Assembly: GCA_026874595.1 (NCBI GenBank) | Contig: CM049322.1 | Location: 36,141,840-36,205,839 of the forward strand | Reading direction: 5' to 3' | DNA: 64,000 bases | From: Sipunculus nudus | Taxonomy: Eukaryota; Annelida; Sipuncula; Golfingiida; Sipunculidae | Part shown: piece by piece, positions 36,373 through 49,900 of the stretch | Layout of the letters: each line of letters opens with the position of its first letter | Position numbering within the stretch: the first letter of the stretch is position 1 | Notes under the pieces: model-generated | The model's input: the letters and a program-made list of their open reading frames with translations, nothing else | What the model was told of the DNA's origin: nothing | Database searches by the model: none | Made by a program: the position numbers and the translations under genes

Positions 36373-37439
36373 TGGAAACCGCTCCACGTTAACGCGAACA
36401 TGTATGCAAGCCTCTATACATCAACACTCAAGTGGACATCTGCGTCGATCTAGCATTCAGTAATGTTCTTTACTAGGGTACTAGAAACAGTAAATGACAT
36501 TTATTAATAACCGTGCCTCCTACCAAAGGTTTAAGTAATTAGAACATGAAGAGGATTACCCATAACATGTTTTAACAAGACAAGTCACAAGGGTACTAGA
36601 AACAAGTTAATGATGTTTATTAATAACCGTGCCTTCTTCCAAATTTATAAGTAATTAGAACATAAAGAGGATTAACCATAACATTTTTTAACTAAAACAA
36701 GTTACAAAACACAAAATCCTGCCAGTGTAGCTTACAGTGTAGTCTATTATAACCTAAGGACTTTCCGAAATCTTGAAAGAGATATCGTGAATTCTAGTTG
36801 GATGTGTCCCTTTCTATTAGCACTATTCATATATGGATTAACAAAAATCTACAATTTATCATGTAATCATTAATACTTTTTTTTTCATAAGGAAGCCTCA
36901 CTGGCCCATGAATTAAGCCTAAAATTATCTGGGGTCGACAAGTGCAAACTTTTACAGAACCCTAAACTCACTGTTGCATTCATGGTATTGTCATTGCATA
37001 CCTCTTCTTCTTCGTAAGATAGTATATATTAAGTGGTCTACACTCATGGTAGCACCCATGTTATTAACACTTGATAACTACTACCTTTGCATTGTTCACT
37101 TGCTGGCTAAAGTTTATTCTTGCTATAGGTCCGAGAAAGATAACCCCTCTCACGGTATGAATTTGAAGATAAAAACAAGTGCTTTCTGTTACCTTTTCAA
37201 AAAGCTTCATTTAAATGATACTCTAAAACGCTTCCCCTCTATAAGTTTAATGAAAACCTTATTCTTTATGTAGTTTGAATTATGAGAATGCCTATTGGCT
37301 CTCGAATTTCAGCTGTTTACTTAATATCCATTACCAGCAATGTATTATTATTCATTAAATTAAAAAGACAACACAAGCACACGGTCAGACTTGGCTCTTA
37401 TGCTATGCAAAAGACGGGGCTCTTAATAACGAAAAAGGC
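36373..37439. other. Unmirrored stretch between right arm and outer inverted block
   Basis: There is no supportable gene. It contains a diverged 115-bp tandem duplication (36,476-36,706). Nothing equivalent was seen at the corresponding place on the left. Confidence 0.5.
36476..36706. repeat. Diverged 115-bp tandem duplication
   Basis: GGGTACTAGAAAC begins at 36,476 and again at 36,591. Both units contain TTTATTAATAACCGTGCC and GTAATTAGAACAT, with scattered substitutions. Confidence 0.8.
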
Positions 37440-38770
37440 ATATATATGGTAAATGTCAAACAAACATTTCCATGCCGTTTATGCTTATTCCTGCCTTTGC
37501 TATGATGTACTTATCATGACAATGATAATGACATGCGCGATTTTTCAATATAAACAACTGCATATGAAATGCTTTCTATAGGCAAGATTTTGTTATAAAA
37601 GAACACTATACTTTAGTATGAAAATCTGCGACTTAAAACAAAATAATAAATGGCTTTACACAAATTCTTAGCAGCAGTTCTTCTGCCATTAATAAGGAGA
37701 TTATATAAAGCTACTGAAAACAATAACACACTATTTCTGTGACATCCGAACCATCCTATCAAACCTAAGATTAAGCGCTCCGGCTGTCCCTGACGTGTAC
37801 TATGTACCCTAACGATTTTCCGAGTCAAACATGTCGTCCAGCCTTCCTCTTTTGGATATCAATAGTGTAACAATATAAACATTGCTACTACGGCAGCGGC
37901 CCTTCAAAGAATAACGTTCAAAGAAGCTTCTTAGTACATGCTACTTTTCTTAAAGCTACGTAGACACGACATCCTCAATAGGTTAAAAGTACTTTCATCA
38001 GTTTGTTTCATCAGTACTTGTTTCCGGTTGGTAACAGTCCCTTTGAATGCCACAATACTGTAGTAAAGTGACAAGTAGAACTTCAGAACTCCCCTTGAAT
38101 AGGCAAGGATGGGTTTTCCACGGTGTGTTTATAGACACGTTTATTTTTTTCGGGGTGAAGCGTGAGCGTTAACTGCTCTGGAGGAAAATTTTATATTTTA
38201 CCCAAATAACCCAATGAACAAGTCATATAATGGGGCATTCTGGATTTTATGTCTCCAGTATTTTGGGACTTGTCATGGTAAGCTGGTAGGAATATAAATT
38301 TAAATATTTAATTGACGAATTAAATCAATTGAGTTTTTACGCTTACTAAAAGAGCTTGAATATTTCAATTGAAACGAAATCAGCTTTCAAGGATTTGCGG
38401 TAGATCATAGCTAATAAATTTTAGTTAATTTGGATATATCGGGGTTATATAAAAGTGGACCTAACTGTCTCGTTACAGAAGCTTGCTTTTCTGGTGAAGC
38501 GGTTGAAACGACGAACATGTGCGCCACCGACACGGGTTCGAATCTAGGATCGGCCCAACATTTTCCCCTGAGCAATTTGTCTTCGTTACATGAGGAAAGA
38601 CCATATTCTCGTAGAACAGATATCTGATACATTTAAAAATAACTAATAAAGACAGCTGACAAACTACGGTAATGTTAAGACAATATTCTCGACGACTCGC
38701 ATGGTGTATATTATATTAACATGCCACATTGATTTTTGGAACCACCTGATTCCATATTTTACTTTCATTT
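37440..38770. repeat. Outer inverted-repeat block, right copy
   Basis: Reverse complement of 5,808-7,125, ending where CCATATTTTACTTTCATTTT stops matching. Small open frames in it are mirrored copies of those on the left, without an intact gene. Confidence 0.85.
38445..38640 (+). mobile_element. tRNA-derived SINE fragment, right copy
   Basis: The A-box-like GGTGAAGCGGTTG and B-box-like GGGTTCGAATCTAGG are about 35 bases apart. The B box is closer to consensus than in the left copy. Confidence 0.55.
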
Positions 38771-38774
38771 TCAC

Positions 38775-41700
38775 TCAGGCCTTCGGAAATAATTGATAGG
38801 GCCTGGAGTTATGATAGCAGTCACAACATAACTCCAATTCTAAGTGTCGGATTTCCTGTCTGATATTATTTGGTATCACATGCTTATATGGTCGTATTAT
38901 ATGTGCTAATTATTGAAGAAGAAACGTTGTTACACATAAATAATTGCGGTCAGTTAGGAGCCACAGCCCAAATGCAGTTTTATTTATAGTTGCATGCATA
39001 TATTTAAATTGCTTATACATGATTCTGCTTTTAATGAGTGTATAATATAATACATGATACACACTAGGAAAACTATGTTCTTATTTTTTTGTTTGTAAAT
39101 TTAATATAAATGTATACATATATGTGGGTGTATTTTCATGCAATATATTTCATCTCATAAAATATATATTTACAAAATCTAGAGCCATGTTTTTGTTGAA
39201 GATATTTATATTTTAACAAGGGCAGGTCATAGGAGGGGGTGATTTTAATTTTTTTTAATATACAATGTAAAGAGGACATTTTGAGGCTCCTTAAACAAAA
39301 GATTATTTGGATTATCTGTTCCGCAACTATTCTCCTAAATTTTTTTTAACAATGTTTTCAACCTTTAAGTTGTTGGGCTTTAATATTTATATTTCTATAA
39401 TATTACGGTATAAACTGAAAATCCAAATATTCAATAGTTCGTAACATGTTAATGTCAATGATGAAATGCGCGTCTATACATTTATAACTTGCAAAATGTC
39501 ACCTTTTAAATGAAGTACTCGTAGTAAAATAATGTGATATGTTTATGTCTTATGACAATCTTTGCATTTTACTGACTTTTGTGATCTGTTAGCGCACAGG
39601 CTCGGTCACAGTGCGTGAGTATTAGCCGAGGAGCCGTGTTATGGCCGAGAAAAGTGTTATAACGGAAAGACTCCATCTCTCAATATACTAGTATATATTC
39701 GAATGCTCTGTAAGTGGAGTAAGTCACGGAGCTGTTCATTAATATCGCCAACTTATGAATTGGAAAGTAATAAATATAATAATAAAATTGTTAGGGAAAA
39801 AAAGGTAATCTGAAAAAGAAATGAAAATTGATTACAAATGAATGGTAAAAGAAATCGATAAAATGATTAATATTAAGTCTGTACGGGATTGCGCCCCCTC
39901 ATGGATGCACCACTGAATAATAAATATGGTATAATAAACACTAATATGGCTTTAAAAAACAGCTATAAATTACGATGTCATTCAATGTAAAAACGGTAAT
40001 ATATTTTCCATACGATGAACAAATATGAAAATTCATCATAAAGTACGGTTACAGCGTTAAATATTGACGAGTTAATATAATCTTGTTTTACAAAATGAAA
40101 AAAATATAAATATAATATATTATAAAAAAAAGCATCATGAATGTTACAAAACCGATTGAGTTTATGAAAAAAATGTCATATTGAAGAAACGTTTGCTGAA
40201 GTTATGATGACCAGTGCATTAGCAATTACTGCCTTCCCACTTTTACAAATTTGCGAGCAAAAATTAGTCTATAACTTCGGATGGATAACTTTGATTTTTT
40301 TACATAAAGATAGAATTGACCGTATTCTATCAACAAAAATAAAATGGTACTTTCCTTTGACGTAGTAGCATTTTTATTATGCTTCGATCATTGCTTTATT
40401 TTAAAAAGTCCTTGCTTCCGGCTTCGGACTTCCGAGTTTTACACATAGCCGTTTGGAAATCCCCTACCGGAAGTTATGATTCTCCCGCTGAAGCCGTCAT
40501 CACAGACGTGTAGACGAGTTTTGGAGTCAAACCAGCCTCGGTATTAAAAACTGCTGCACGAAAACACGTAAGTCCACCGTGAATGTATTAATATTATTTC
40601 CCCAACAAAATAACGTCACTTCTTGTCTTAACTCAGGAAATGTTAGTACGAGAAAAAGATGAAAATTAAAAAGTAGTGTCAGAAATGGCGTGCACATCTG
40701 CACATACTAGAATTGATGCGAAATAATATTGGCAGTGTTATATGTGATGTCCTAACAGTGGGGTGGTATTACTAACAATCCTTGTGATTCATGACAAATT
40801 GACATCTGGGAAAAACCCCGTTTTTCTCTCAATGATAACTTTCATATGGAGTGACCAACAGCTCGGACTAAAACTGTGCACCGAACAATTAAGCTGCCTT
40901 TGGCTTTACGATACGAGTAAAATTATATGCTACTGTGCACTGGGGATTACAAAACGCTTACTTCTCGAAACTCGAGTTTACCATTTTTAAATGAAGCCTT
41001 TAACAAACCCTCCCTAAAAAGAGTCTTCTAGTTTATACAATCTTTATCCATAATGTGAGATAAAGTCAAAAGTATAAGTATTACATTTACAAGAAAGAGA
41101 CAAGTAAGAACCACTAACGGGACTTCAACAACAACCTTTCGAAGGCACCCCAAGATCTGCGGCTTCTGTCCTGCTGGCGATCTCTCCTAGTTTGCGGCTT
41201 CAGTTGAAGTGCGATTGGAACACATGAAGTGAGCCCCTTTATACTGGACTCCACTGAGAGCTATGAGTATTCATGAGGTGCATGAATTACAAAACGTAAC
41301 AATAAGCAAAGTGCTTAGAAGCCCTATGTTTATTCATCAGCTTCGACACGCTAGCTAAGCCATTTACACAGTCGTGCCCCTTCACCTCTGAAATGGTGAC
41401 CTATGAACTTACTGACCCGAGCGCTCGATTCCGGTGTGCCGTATTACAATGAGCGCTCAACCAGAACAGCAAAAACAAGCGGGTGAACGCACCCATGTGT
41501 ATTTATGAGCAATTTAGTGTGGGGGAATTTTGTGACGCGTCACATAAAGCCTAAATCTCAGACGTACCTCAGTAATAATGACTAAGTTCCGTATCGACTG
41601 AACTTCAACAAGTGTAGGCATAAGAAAGACTTAAGAGTTTTGCACACCGATATCACTTGATTTATTGCTGCTCACGTTACACTTTGTTGAGTAATCGACC

Positions 41701-41847
41701 TTATTTCCTGCATACTCAGCTTACCAATATACACAGCTGTCTATGTACATGTAATAACAAGGCCTTTCTATTCTAGTGTATGTGTGGGACGTAATTAGGC
41801 CAGACATCTTTTGTAATTAAATATTGCGACCGAATTACAAGTGAACT
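38775..41847. other. Intergenic stretch upstream of the IgSF gene
   Basis: No gene can be supported. A short hairpin lies at about 38,811-38,843 (GGAGTTATG ... CATAACTCC). The rest is AT-rich with isolated short frames. The region just before 41,848 may hold the promoter, but no clear TATA or initiator could be singled out. Confidence 0.45.
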
Positions 41848-43471
41848 ATGAAGGATACCATAGTAAGGATACCCTATCTAACCATATATCTGCTGCATAT
41901 ATTAGCACCAAGTGAGTATCTTTCTGGTAAATCCAATTATAAAATTTCTTAAAAACAAGCTAAAGTGATATATAACAAGAATATACAGGAAAAGTCGTGT
42001 CAAGCCGTATGGAAATCTTACCCGTGATCCTGATGGTCTGCTCAACCACTAATCTAATAGGGGTTCCCAAATCTTCTATGTATCAGCACATTTCATAGGA
42101 AACAACCGAGCGATGTATGGATCATATCGGACTATTTCTATGTATTTTTGTTCTGTATCTCTGAGCAATGAACAAGCATGTTCATAAATACCCTGACATT
42201 CCTTCGCTGATTCCTATGAAAGAGTGCCGATACACAGAGGGGTTTAGGATCCCTGTTAGCTCAGTGGTAAAGGAGACGTTCGTGTCTTGCGTTCTATTCA
42301 CATACGGCATGATCTGATTTTTTCTGTGTATTCTTGCTCTATACACAAATAACAGTAATCATGTGCTACCTTATGTACTGACGTAATGACTATATGAGAC
42401 TTTTTTTTAGTATGCATCTTTCTGGGCAACCTGATGTTTAATGTTCCAACTTTACAACTCAGATTACATTTAGTCTAATACAGTTGAGCTATTTATAATA
42501 CCTATATTGTACTTAATTAGCAGTATAGCAAGCTATACACAAGTTCTTATCTAAATAACCTTTACACAAGATTAAACATTTCAAATTTTCTGCCGCAGGT
42601 AACATATGAGAATGAGTATTTTTCATAGTATCGATGTGGTAACTAATTTAATAAAACTCATTCTATTCAGGTCCATAGTAGTCCATGGTGATTTCTTTAT
42701 TATATGCTAACAGAAATACCGAAGGAAGTCATTCATTCTTTCAATTACTGAAGCTGAATAAAATGTATAATCTGCAGGGTCTGCATGGGCTCAGTACACT
42801 ACGGTTCCCCACAACACAGCTGGACTCTCTGGCAAGCCTTTGACACTAAATTGCGCAAAAGAAGCGTCATATACAGGTCAGGTATTGTGGAGAGAATACA
42901 TCAGTAATCCTGCTGGGTCATTAGTCTCAATCGATGATCATGTACGCGAACAATATCAAATCAGATACAGTATTCTCCAACCGGCAACCGGAACTTACAA
43001 CTTGCAGCTCAAATCAATATCTCAGAGTGAGGCTGGATATCACATGTGTGGAACTGGTGTTGTAGAAGAGAGATTTGCAACCGTCATTCACCTGAGTAAG
43101 CAGCATAGTTTATTATGTTTTTGTTGGAGCAAGCATACACTGTGCTTTTATCTTCTGTACACTCTGTAACACAACTGATAAAAAAGTGCACATTTTCTAA
43201 TTATTTTGTTTTAAAATTCATTTTTTAAACATTGGTTTACATTGTCGTAAAATAGGAGAGATATTTTAGTATTATTTTCTTATTTATCTTACTAGAATCA
43301 ATAAGATATAATTAATGAAAAAAGTCTGCAAAACTAAACTGGAAGGTTTCACATATAAGTATATTAAAACAAATGCATCGGTATTATACAAGCCATATTT
43401 AGGTGTATATAGTAAAGGTGAAGAGTATGAGTGACGCCTTTTTAAATAGACTAGTTATTCATGGTTACCCA

Positions 43472-43536
<65 letters not shown>

Positions 43537-46500
43537 ATAAGGAGGTTTATAGTAAAGGTTAAGCGTATGAGTGGCGCCTTTTAGATAGATAGATTACAAT
43601 TATCTGCTTTCCCATTATAGCTGAACTTAAGTAAAATATACGTGTATATGTCAGGATATATGTATATGAATGTGCATGTTTTCGTTCTTGAACTCGATGA
43701 TTTGATTTATGCTCAGTTACTCGTTTTAGCACAGCCGGTCTGTAATCTAAACAGATATAAAGTGACAGAACATGACACGGTCACGGCGTCTTGTGAAGTC
43801 ACATTTTCAGGGCTGGTAGCCTGGGCCCCACAGATGAAGTGGAGCTTGAATGGTCATACCCTATCTGCATCTGATGAAACGAGTGGACAGCTGGCAAGAT
43901 ATACTACCAGTGTTACTGCCACTCGGGATATGCATGGTCATGATTTATCATGTCTTATATACTTCACGGCACCTCCAGCAGGACTTATTGAGCCAGATAC
44001 TTCAACAGCAAAATATGACAGACGAGCTCCATTGTTCAACTATGTCTGCCAGACCTACAAACTGGAAGTTCAATGTAATTATTTAATATTTACTTCAAAG
44101 GAGCATATGATTAAAAACTCAAATGTTCATTATGATTTAATCATTGCTACGTCATTTGTAGCAATACATCATATTTATAACATTTTTCTTTTATAAAGAC
44201 TGATGTGGAGTAATCGTCTATTAATAATATTACAGTTGGTCCAAGAAATTTAGTAATTACATCGACTGAAACGGGAAACAAAATCACATGCAGTGCTATG
44301 GGAAGACCAGCACCAAGTTACCGATGGCTTAAGATAGAGGGCGCAGGTATACCAACGACCATCAATGGTTCAGTGTTGATCATAACTGTGGATATGGAAG
44401 GATATAACACATACAGTTGTGTCGCCACCAACACTGTGGTTGGCGGTAGAGAGATTTCTACATATGGCAATATTTCATTCTTCGTGAAAAGTAAGTTTTG
44501 ATTGTTTAAAAAATTTTGAATAATGAACTTGCTTAATAGAACGTTAATTGATCTTTACATTCCCAAGGCAGTTGGCCACCACTTGGTTTCATATTTAAAA
44601 ACATTTAGTTACTAGGTAATATATTGTATGAAGAATTATAATCCAGGAAACGTTTAAAACCAAGTTATTAAGTTCAATGGGATATTTAATGATAAAAATT
44701 TAATTCATTTATTAGAGGTCATTTTCTCTGATAAAGGTTATTCAAGGTCAAGGTCTATGAAAACAAAATGAGGAACAATGCCATAAAATCTAGATGTAGA
44801 CTATACTGGTTAAGGTATTTATAATTTTCAAAATTAGATTTTATATTTAATTTTTATTTTTGTAGTAGTTTCAGTTTTTTATCTGCTTTTGATAAAGTTT
44901 AAATCAAATGTTATATGCGGGAAACAGAGGAAAGCCTCTATTCCACATAAAGAGGATAACCAACAGGTCATATTAGAATGTTTTTCATGTTCTCTTTGAA
45001 AGAACAATGAATTTGCATATATTATCATTTCAGTTCTGCCAGAAGCAGAGCCAACCATCACAAACGCAGTCGTCATGACAACAGATGTACCCTTAGTTAC
45101 TAGCGGTACACGTTTTCAAATTCAACAAGGTAGGCACAAGGAAGTAGGTCCATATTTTTTCAATATTATTGTATTTTTTTCTAACAAGCAAAGGAAATAT
45201 CAGTTATAGTGCAATAATATTTACATAGCGATACCATGATACCTGTAGAATTATCTATTCATACTCCTAATAACTATACTGTTCTGACTATATTCAACCC
45301 CGAATATCTATCAAGCCATGACCATACATGTTTTTACATTCCAATTTTTGTTTAGGTCCTATTTATGAAGAAGATTTATTTGTACTTGTAAATGTCAATC
45401 CCGTTGATGAACGAATACTGTAATACCGATATATAAGAAATGATTGATATTGGTTTACAAATTAAGTGGAGGAGTACTTACTTATCTTCTTTTTTCAGGT
45501 TCTGGTGGTCTAGGATCGGGAGGTATAGCAGCTATAGTACTAAGCATTGTGGTGATTATTCAAACAGCTGCGTTGATTTTCTGTTGCATTCATGCAAGGA
45601 GACCTGGTAAGAACAACACCCTTATGCAAAAGAGGTACAATGTTCAAACTTCTTTGCGTGAAACACCATTCAACATTCCTCATATCGGTACGAGTACAAT
45701 TTAAACTTATTATCATTCTTTCTGATAATGTGATAGTATGCTTAAATACATACATGTATTATATAAAAATGCGAGTTCCACATATTCATTGACCATGGGT
45801 ACAATTGGCTCATTTGTTCATAAAACACACCATCACTTCTATTACAGATTGTACCAAAGAAACCGAAGGGTAGGTTTATAATTTTGCTGAAACGATAAAA
45901 TGTTTAACATATTAATATAACTAATACAGAGAATGAATGCATATTTTATATCTTTTATTTTTCTAAACCAAGTAACAACAGATAAATCAGATGACAACAT
46001 GTTCCAGTTAATTTTGTCAATCATTCATTTTTTTTATTTCAGAGTAAATGAACCACACAGTGCGACTAATTCATCTGAAGTGCGTGTGTTAGTAGGGAAT
46101 TGGTCAACTTTTTAAGCACATGATAACCCTAATATACGAATAAGATAATATACATGAACTGACTTATTCTTGTAAAGATAATCAAACATCAAATTGCCAA
46201 ATAAACCCCATAATGTAAATCGCAATAATATTTAATTATAAGATTCATTTTTTAATGCCCCAGGACAAATAAAATGTAAATATAAGTTTTTTTAAACAAC
46301 CCAGATCATATATGAATATATCATATATATATATATATATATTATGAACTGAGTCGGTGGTTCATCCGACATTTCTGTGTATAGCCTTTCCATCTATATA
46401 AGATGAACCAGCATGGCTATTCATACATCTATGTATACATTATACATATAGATATATGTTTTATAAATTTATGGGGATATTTATGTTTTAGGCCTGAATC

Positions 46501-46554
46501 GATATATTATGAACTGAATACATCTCAAATTGACAGGTAAGTCGTGTGTATATA

Positions 46555-46600
<46 letters not shown>

Positions 46601-46940
46601 CATATATATACAACATATATTAATTTTCTTATTACCTTTTTTGATTATTGGATTTAAGGTTACATTCTATTGAGGGTTATATTCGATAAAGATTCTTCTA
46701 AACAAGGGAGATTCATTATAAATATATTTTTAAATAAAGGGAACATTGGCAACACTTAAAACATACTTACGTTAACGTTTTCTATAATCAAAAATAAATA
46801 TAGACATGACTAGATAGACACAATTGCTATGTATTGCTATAATGAAGTACTTTAAATCTAATGGGAATATGAATGCTCTTTACAGATCAGATCCAGGTCC
46901 TTACCAACAAATACATCGGGGACACTTACACCAATCCTAA
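41848..46940 (+). CDS. Ig-superfamily receptor, three Ig domains, transmembrane, ITIM-bearing tail (long form)
   Basis: Exons are 41848-41911, 42778-43095, 43730-44074, 44236-44490, 45034-45129, 45499-45606, 45848-45869, 46492-46536 and 46886-46940. All borders are GT..AG. The join is 1,308 nt, 435 residues plus TAA. Exon 1 is a signal peptide (TIYLLHILAP). Exon 2 is a V-like Ig domain (LTLNC, VLWREY, SEAGYHMCG). Exon 3 is a second Ig domain (VTASCEV, MKWSLNG, LSCLIYF). Exon 4 is I-set (KITCSAMGRP, YRWLK, YNTYSCVA). Exon 5 is a stalk. Exon 6 is the membrane span (GGIAAIVLSIVVIIQTAALI, then FCCIHARRP). The tail carries SIYYEL, which fits the ITIM pattern S/I/V/L-x-Y-x-x-I/V/L, and a looser PYQQI. 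Ig and stalk junctions are phase 1, as usual for IgSF. It is probably a cell-surface recognition or adhesion receptor; ligand and signalling are inference. Confidence 0.85.
42246..42345 (+). mobile_element. tRNA-derived SINE in IgSF intron 1
   Basis: CCCTGTTAGCTCAGTGGTAA is a tRNA-type A box. The B box is degenerate (GCGTTCTATTC). The body TTTTTTCTGTGTATTC is shared with the SINE at 58,250-58,400. It does not fold as a full tRNA gene. Confidence 0.6.
43477..43534. repeat. (TA)n microsatellite in IgSF intron 2
   Basis: A TA run of about 58 bases. Diverged sequences TAGTAAAGGT(G/T)AAG and TATGAGTG(A/G)CGCCTTTT flank it on both sides, showing a small duplication around the tract. Confidence 0.9.
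46043..46115 (+). CDS. Alternative terminal exon of the IgSF receptor (short, motif-less tail)
   Basis: The acceptor TTTATTTCAG at 46,033-46,042 leads into a 73-nt exon in phase 2, matching the phase-2 end of exon 45,848-45,869. It reads GVNEPHSATNSSEVRVLVGN then WSTF and TAA. Joined to the upstream exons it gives 1,281 nt, 426 residues. No downstream donor restores phase 2, so it fits as a terminal exon rather than a cassette. A possible poly(A) signal (AATAAA) follows near 46,268. This form lacks the tyrosine motif of the long form. Confidence 0.6.
46345..46425 (+). mobile_element. SINE tail fragment in an IgSF intron
   Basis: TTTCTGTGTATAGCCTTTCC, ATCTATATAAGATGAACCAG and CATGGCTATTCAT match the 3' body of the SINE at 58,250-58,400. 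The tRNA-like head is missing. Confidence 0.6.
46546..46612. repeat. (TA)n microsatellite in the last long-form intron
   Basis: Interrupted TA runs begin about 10 bases after the donor of exon 46,492-46,536. Such a tract so near a donor could influence exon use, which is inference. Confidence 0.85.
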
Positions 46941-49900
46941 AGGTACTGCCTCTTCCTTTTTTTAATCATACAAGTAAATGCATCATGAACCACATGTGAT
47001 TCTTAATGTAATCTTATTGTTCCTTCCATTATTTTCATGAGATATAACACAGTTATTACGTATGTGAATGTTCGGTTTATAATCAAGGTTTTATGCCTCA
47101 AATGACATTCCTTTATAAAGAATAAATTGAAAATGAAATATTCTTTATTAATGTTTTTGGAGTCGCCGACCAATTACTTTCTAAGTCAAGTTTTATCTTG
47201 TAATAACAAATTCTGTGCAGCGTAGTTACATCGATTTTCAGAAATGCTGAGGAAAACGGAATTGTACGTTATATTTATACTTATACCAAAATGTTCATCC
47301 TTTATATTCCTAATTCACTCCAAAACAGTAATCATAAGTATTAATTGATAATTATCTTGAACAATATATTAAAAAAAGAATTTTAACGCTCGAAGAACCT
47401 ATTTTGTAACAGGGCTGTTCAGAGGAAGAAATTTCTAGGCTTAAGAGTTGGATCCTCACCAGGCTCTCAAGTCAAAAAGGCGAAATCTCAACAGGCTCTC
47501 GGGGATAAATCAATGAATGACAATGTTAGGAATGTAGGCTTTTTATAATTGTAATTACATTTGTATAAATTTACTGGTCTCAGGCGAATCAGCTATTGCA
47601 GTTTTGCTATTTTGACTTATCCGTTGTCTGTAACAGTACCCGAAATTTTTCTTAATAGAAAACGCGGGAAATACATGTATAGACTCTCTTTTTTATTGAA
47701 ATATAAATTATTTGGCCTCACTGATAATTCTGAATGATATTTGCCTTAGGCTAAATTCTCATTGTACATAGGCAGACTTCCCCAACCTTCTGTGTGTTTC
47801 TATAAAATATTAAATCGGATATTAATTGAATTTCGTAAGAAATATATGTCTAAGAGAGAAAGCTTGATTTACATGTGATTAGCAAGAACAAGCTGGAATA
47901 GTTGATGATGTGTGATTTCATAATAAATACATTTAGAGACAGATGAAATAGTAAACGGAACAGGAAACGGTTAATAGATATGATAAGATAAACGTGGCAA
48001 TTATAAACCTCTAACCACAACAAAACTATATTTTCTACTTGTATTACTATTCAGGTTACCTAGGGGCAGTATTTTTGTACGGAAAAATGGTTCACATAAC
48101 AGTCAAGCCTTAGATATCAATGGGACATTGCACGATGATATAAATTGATTTTACCTTTTACAGGATTGCAGATAAAATAAAAGTGTCCGAGTTGAATTTG
48201 CTTAAATACGAAAATTTATAATTTTATGCATGTTACCACCAACAACACATTATCTGGTTTAAGATCCAAGATATAATATGAACTCACAGCAAACAATTTA
48301 TTTTGAAAAAATTTCCTAAGCCTTATATCGTGTTTAAATGTGTCAACTTCTAAGGAATATATGAAATAAACATCCTTGCTAACATTTATTTATTATCGCC
48401 ATAAAGGAATCAAGGCTCTTCAAGGACAATAACGTTAACAAGTGTGTACTGGTAAAACTAGAGCAATCGCAGAAACGCGCCGCATAGCCGCTCGCGCCAG
48501 TATCCATTGTCATAAGATATATATACGGAAGCGATGTTTGCCGCCTTGCCGCCAACTGGACGCACGCGTGCCGCCCACGTCATTTTGTTATGGCCTTCAA
48601 ACTAATATCTGTGACCTGCAATATATAAGAACTTTAGAAATACAATAACGCCAAAATAAATAATTATATGTGTCTCAGTTACTGTTTTTAGAAAATGTAA
48701 CGGACGAGCTGACCTTTTTATTTTTTAACTCTGCACACACAATATATCACGCTGTCATTAAGCCAATATGAAGGCAAACAAGGCGGTTCTAAACAAAACT
48801 TTGTAATAGGTAACGGTCATAAGTATCCTTAACGCTTGTGTCGGCAAGAGTGTGTGCATTAGTATCAAATGTGCCGATCCTTGAAACAAATTCCGTAAGG
48901 GAACCGTTTTTTATTGTTCAGCCCAAAACTGCGTGACTTGATTTTTTAATGTGACTTTATAAATAACATAAAGCAAGCTTTGATGCACTGGAGTTACATG
49001 TGACGTCACTTTGCCAGGTGCCCTCCCCCCGGAATCAAAACTACCATTAGGCCAATATATCATTCTGCCATTAGGCCACTGTCAAGGCAAACAAGGTGGT
49101 TATTATTAATAGGCGATGGTCACAAGTGTCCTATATAATGAGTACAAGGTTAAATATAGTCGTAAAATTAAATTGAACATGTTGTTTTATAAAAATTACC
49201 ACTGTAAATATCAGGATATATCCATCCAGGGTTAATATTTCCATCAAGCAAATAGGAAATACCTTGGAATGGTTTGCCAACATAATGTCAAGTTTATCCG
49301 TTAATATATGTATGAAAGTTAATTTATAAACAGATTTTCATTCGCTACCCGGACAAGAAACGATATACTGTTATACCACTGCATACTCGCCGGAGTATCT
49401 GGGTCAGACTTGTCCCCACTGTATCTGAGAAACGCATGGGTCAAAATGCAGAGAAAGTGTCCCTATAGAGTCAATTACCGGCTGTTTTTTATATTAGTAT
49501 TGCAGTGGTTGGCGTCATAAAATTCCTTTTCGATTCTTTGAATTTACCAGTTAAAGTGCTATGTAAATTTGCCACTCAAGATTCTAGGTGCTTTTCATCT
49601 CCTTATATATGGAGGTTTATTCGGTTCAGTCATCAGTACTTTTAGGTTGGTCAGGAACGGTATGTTATTTCTCTGTAACATGTAATAAATATTGTGACAT
49701 GGGTATGTTGCTGTTGTTTAGTTATAATTCAATAGCCTGACTGTAAGTTACATATAAGTGCAAAATGCGTCTTTCCCATGTTTTGTGTTTGATAGCCTGC
49801 AAAAGGTACATTTATCATGTAGATGGAAACACCGTATCTGTAATTAAATACCTTCTCTGCCTTTCAAATTTTGAACTGGCCAGTGCAACCGCTTGCTTTT

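Noticed and set aside
42246-42310. tRNA gene suggested by GTTAGCTCAGTGGTAA
   Set aside because: The T-arm is degenerate (GTTCTATTC) and the ends do not pair. The sequence continues into a SINE body shared with other copies.
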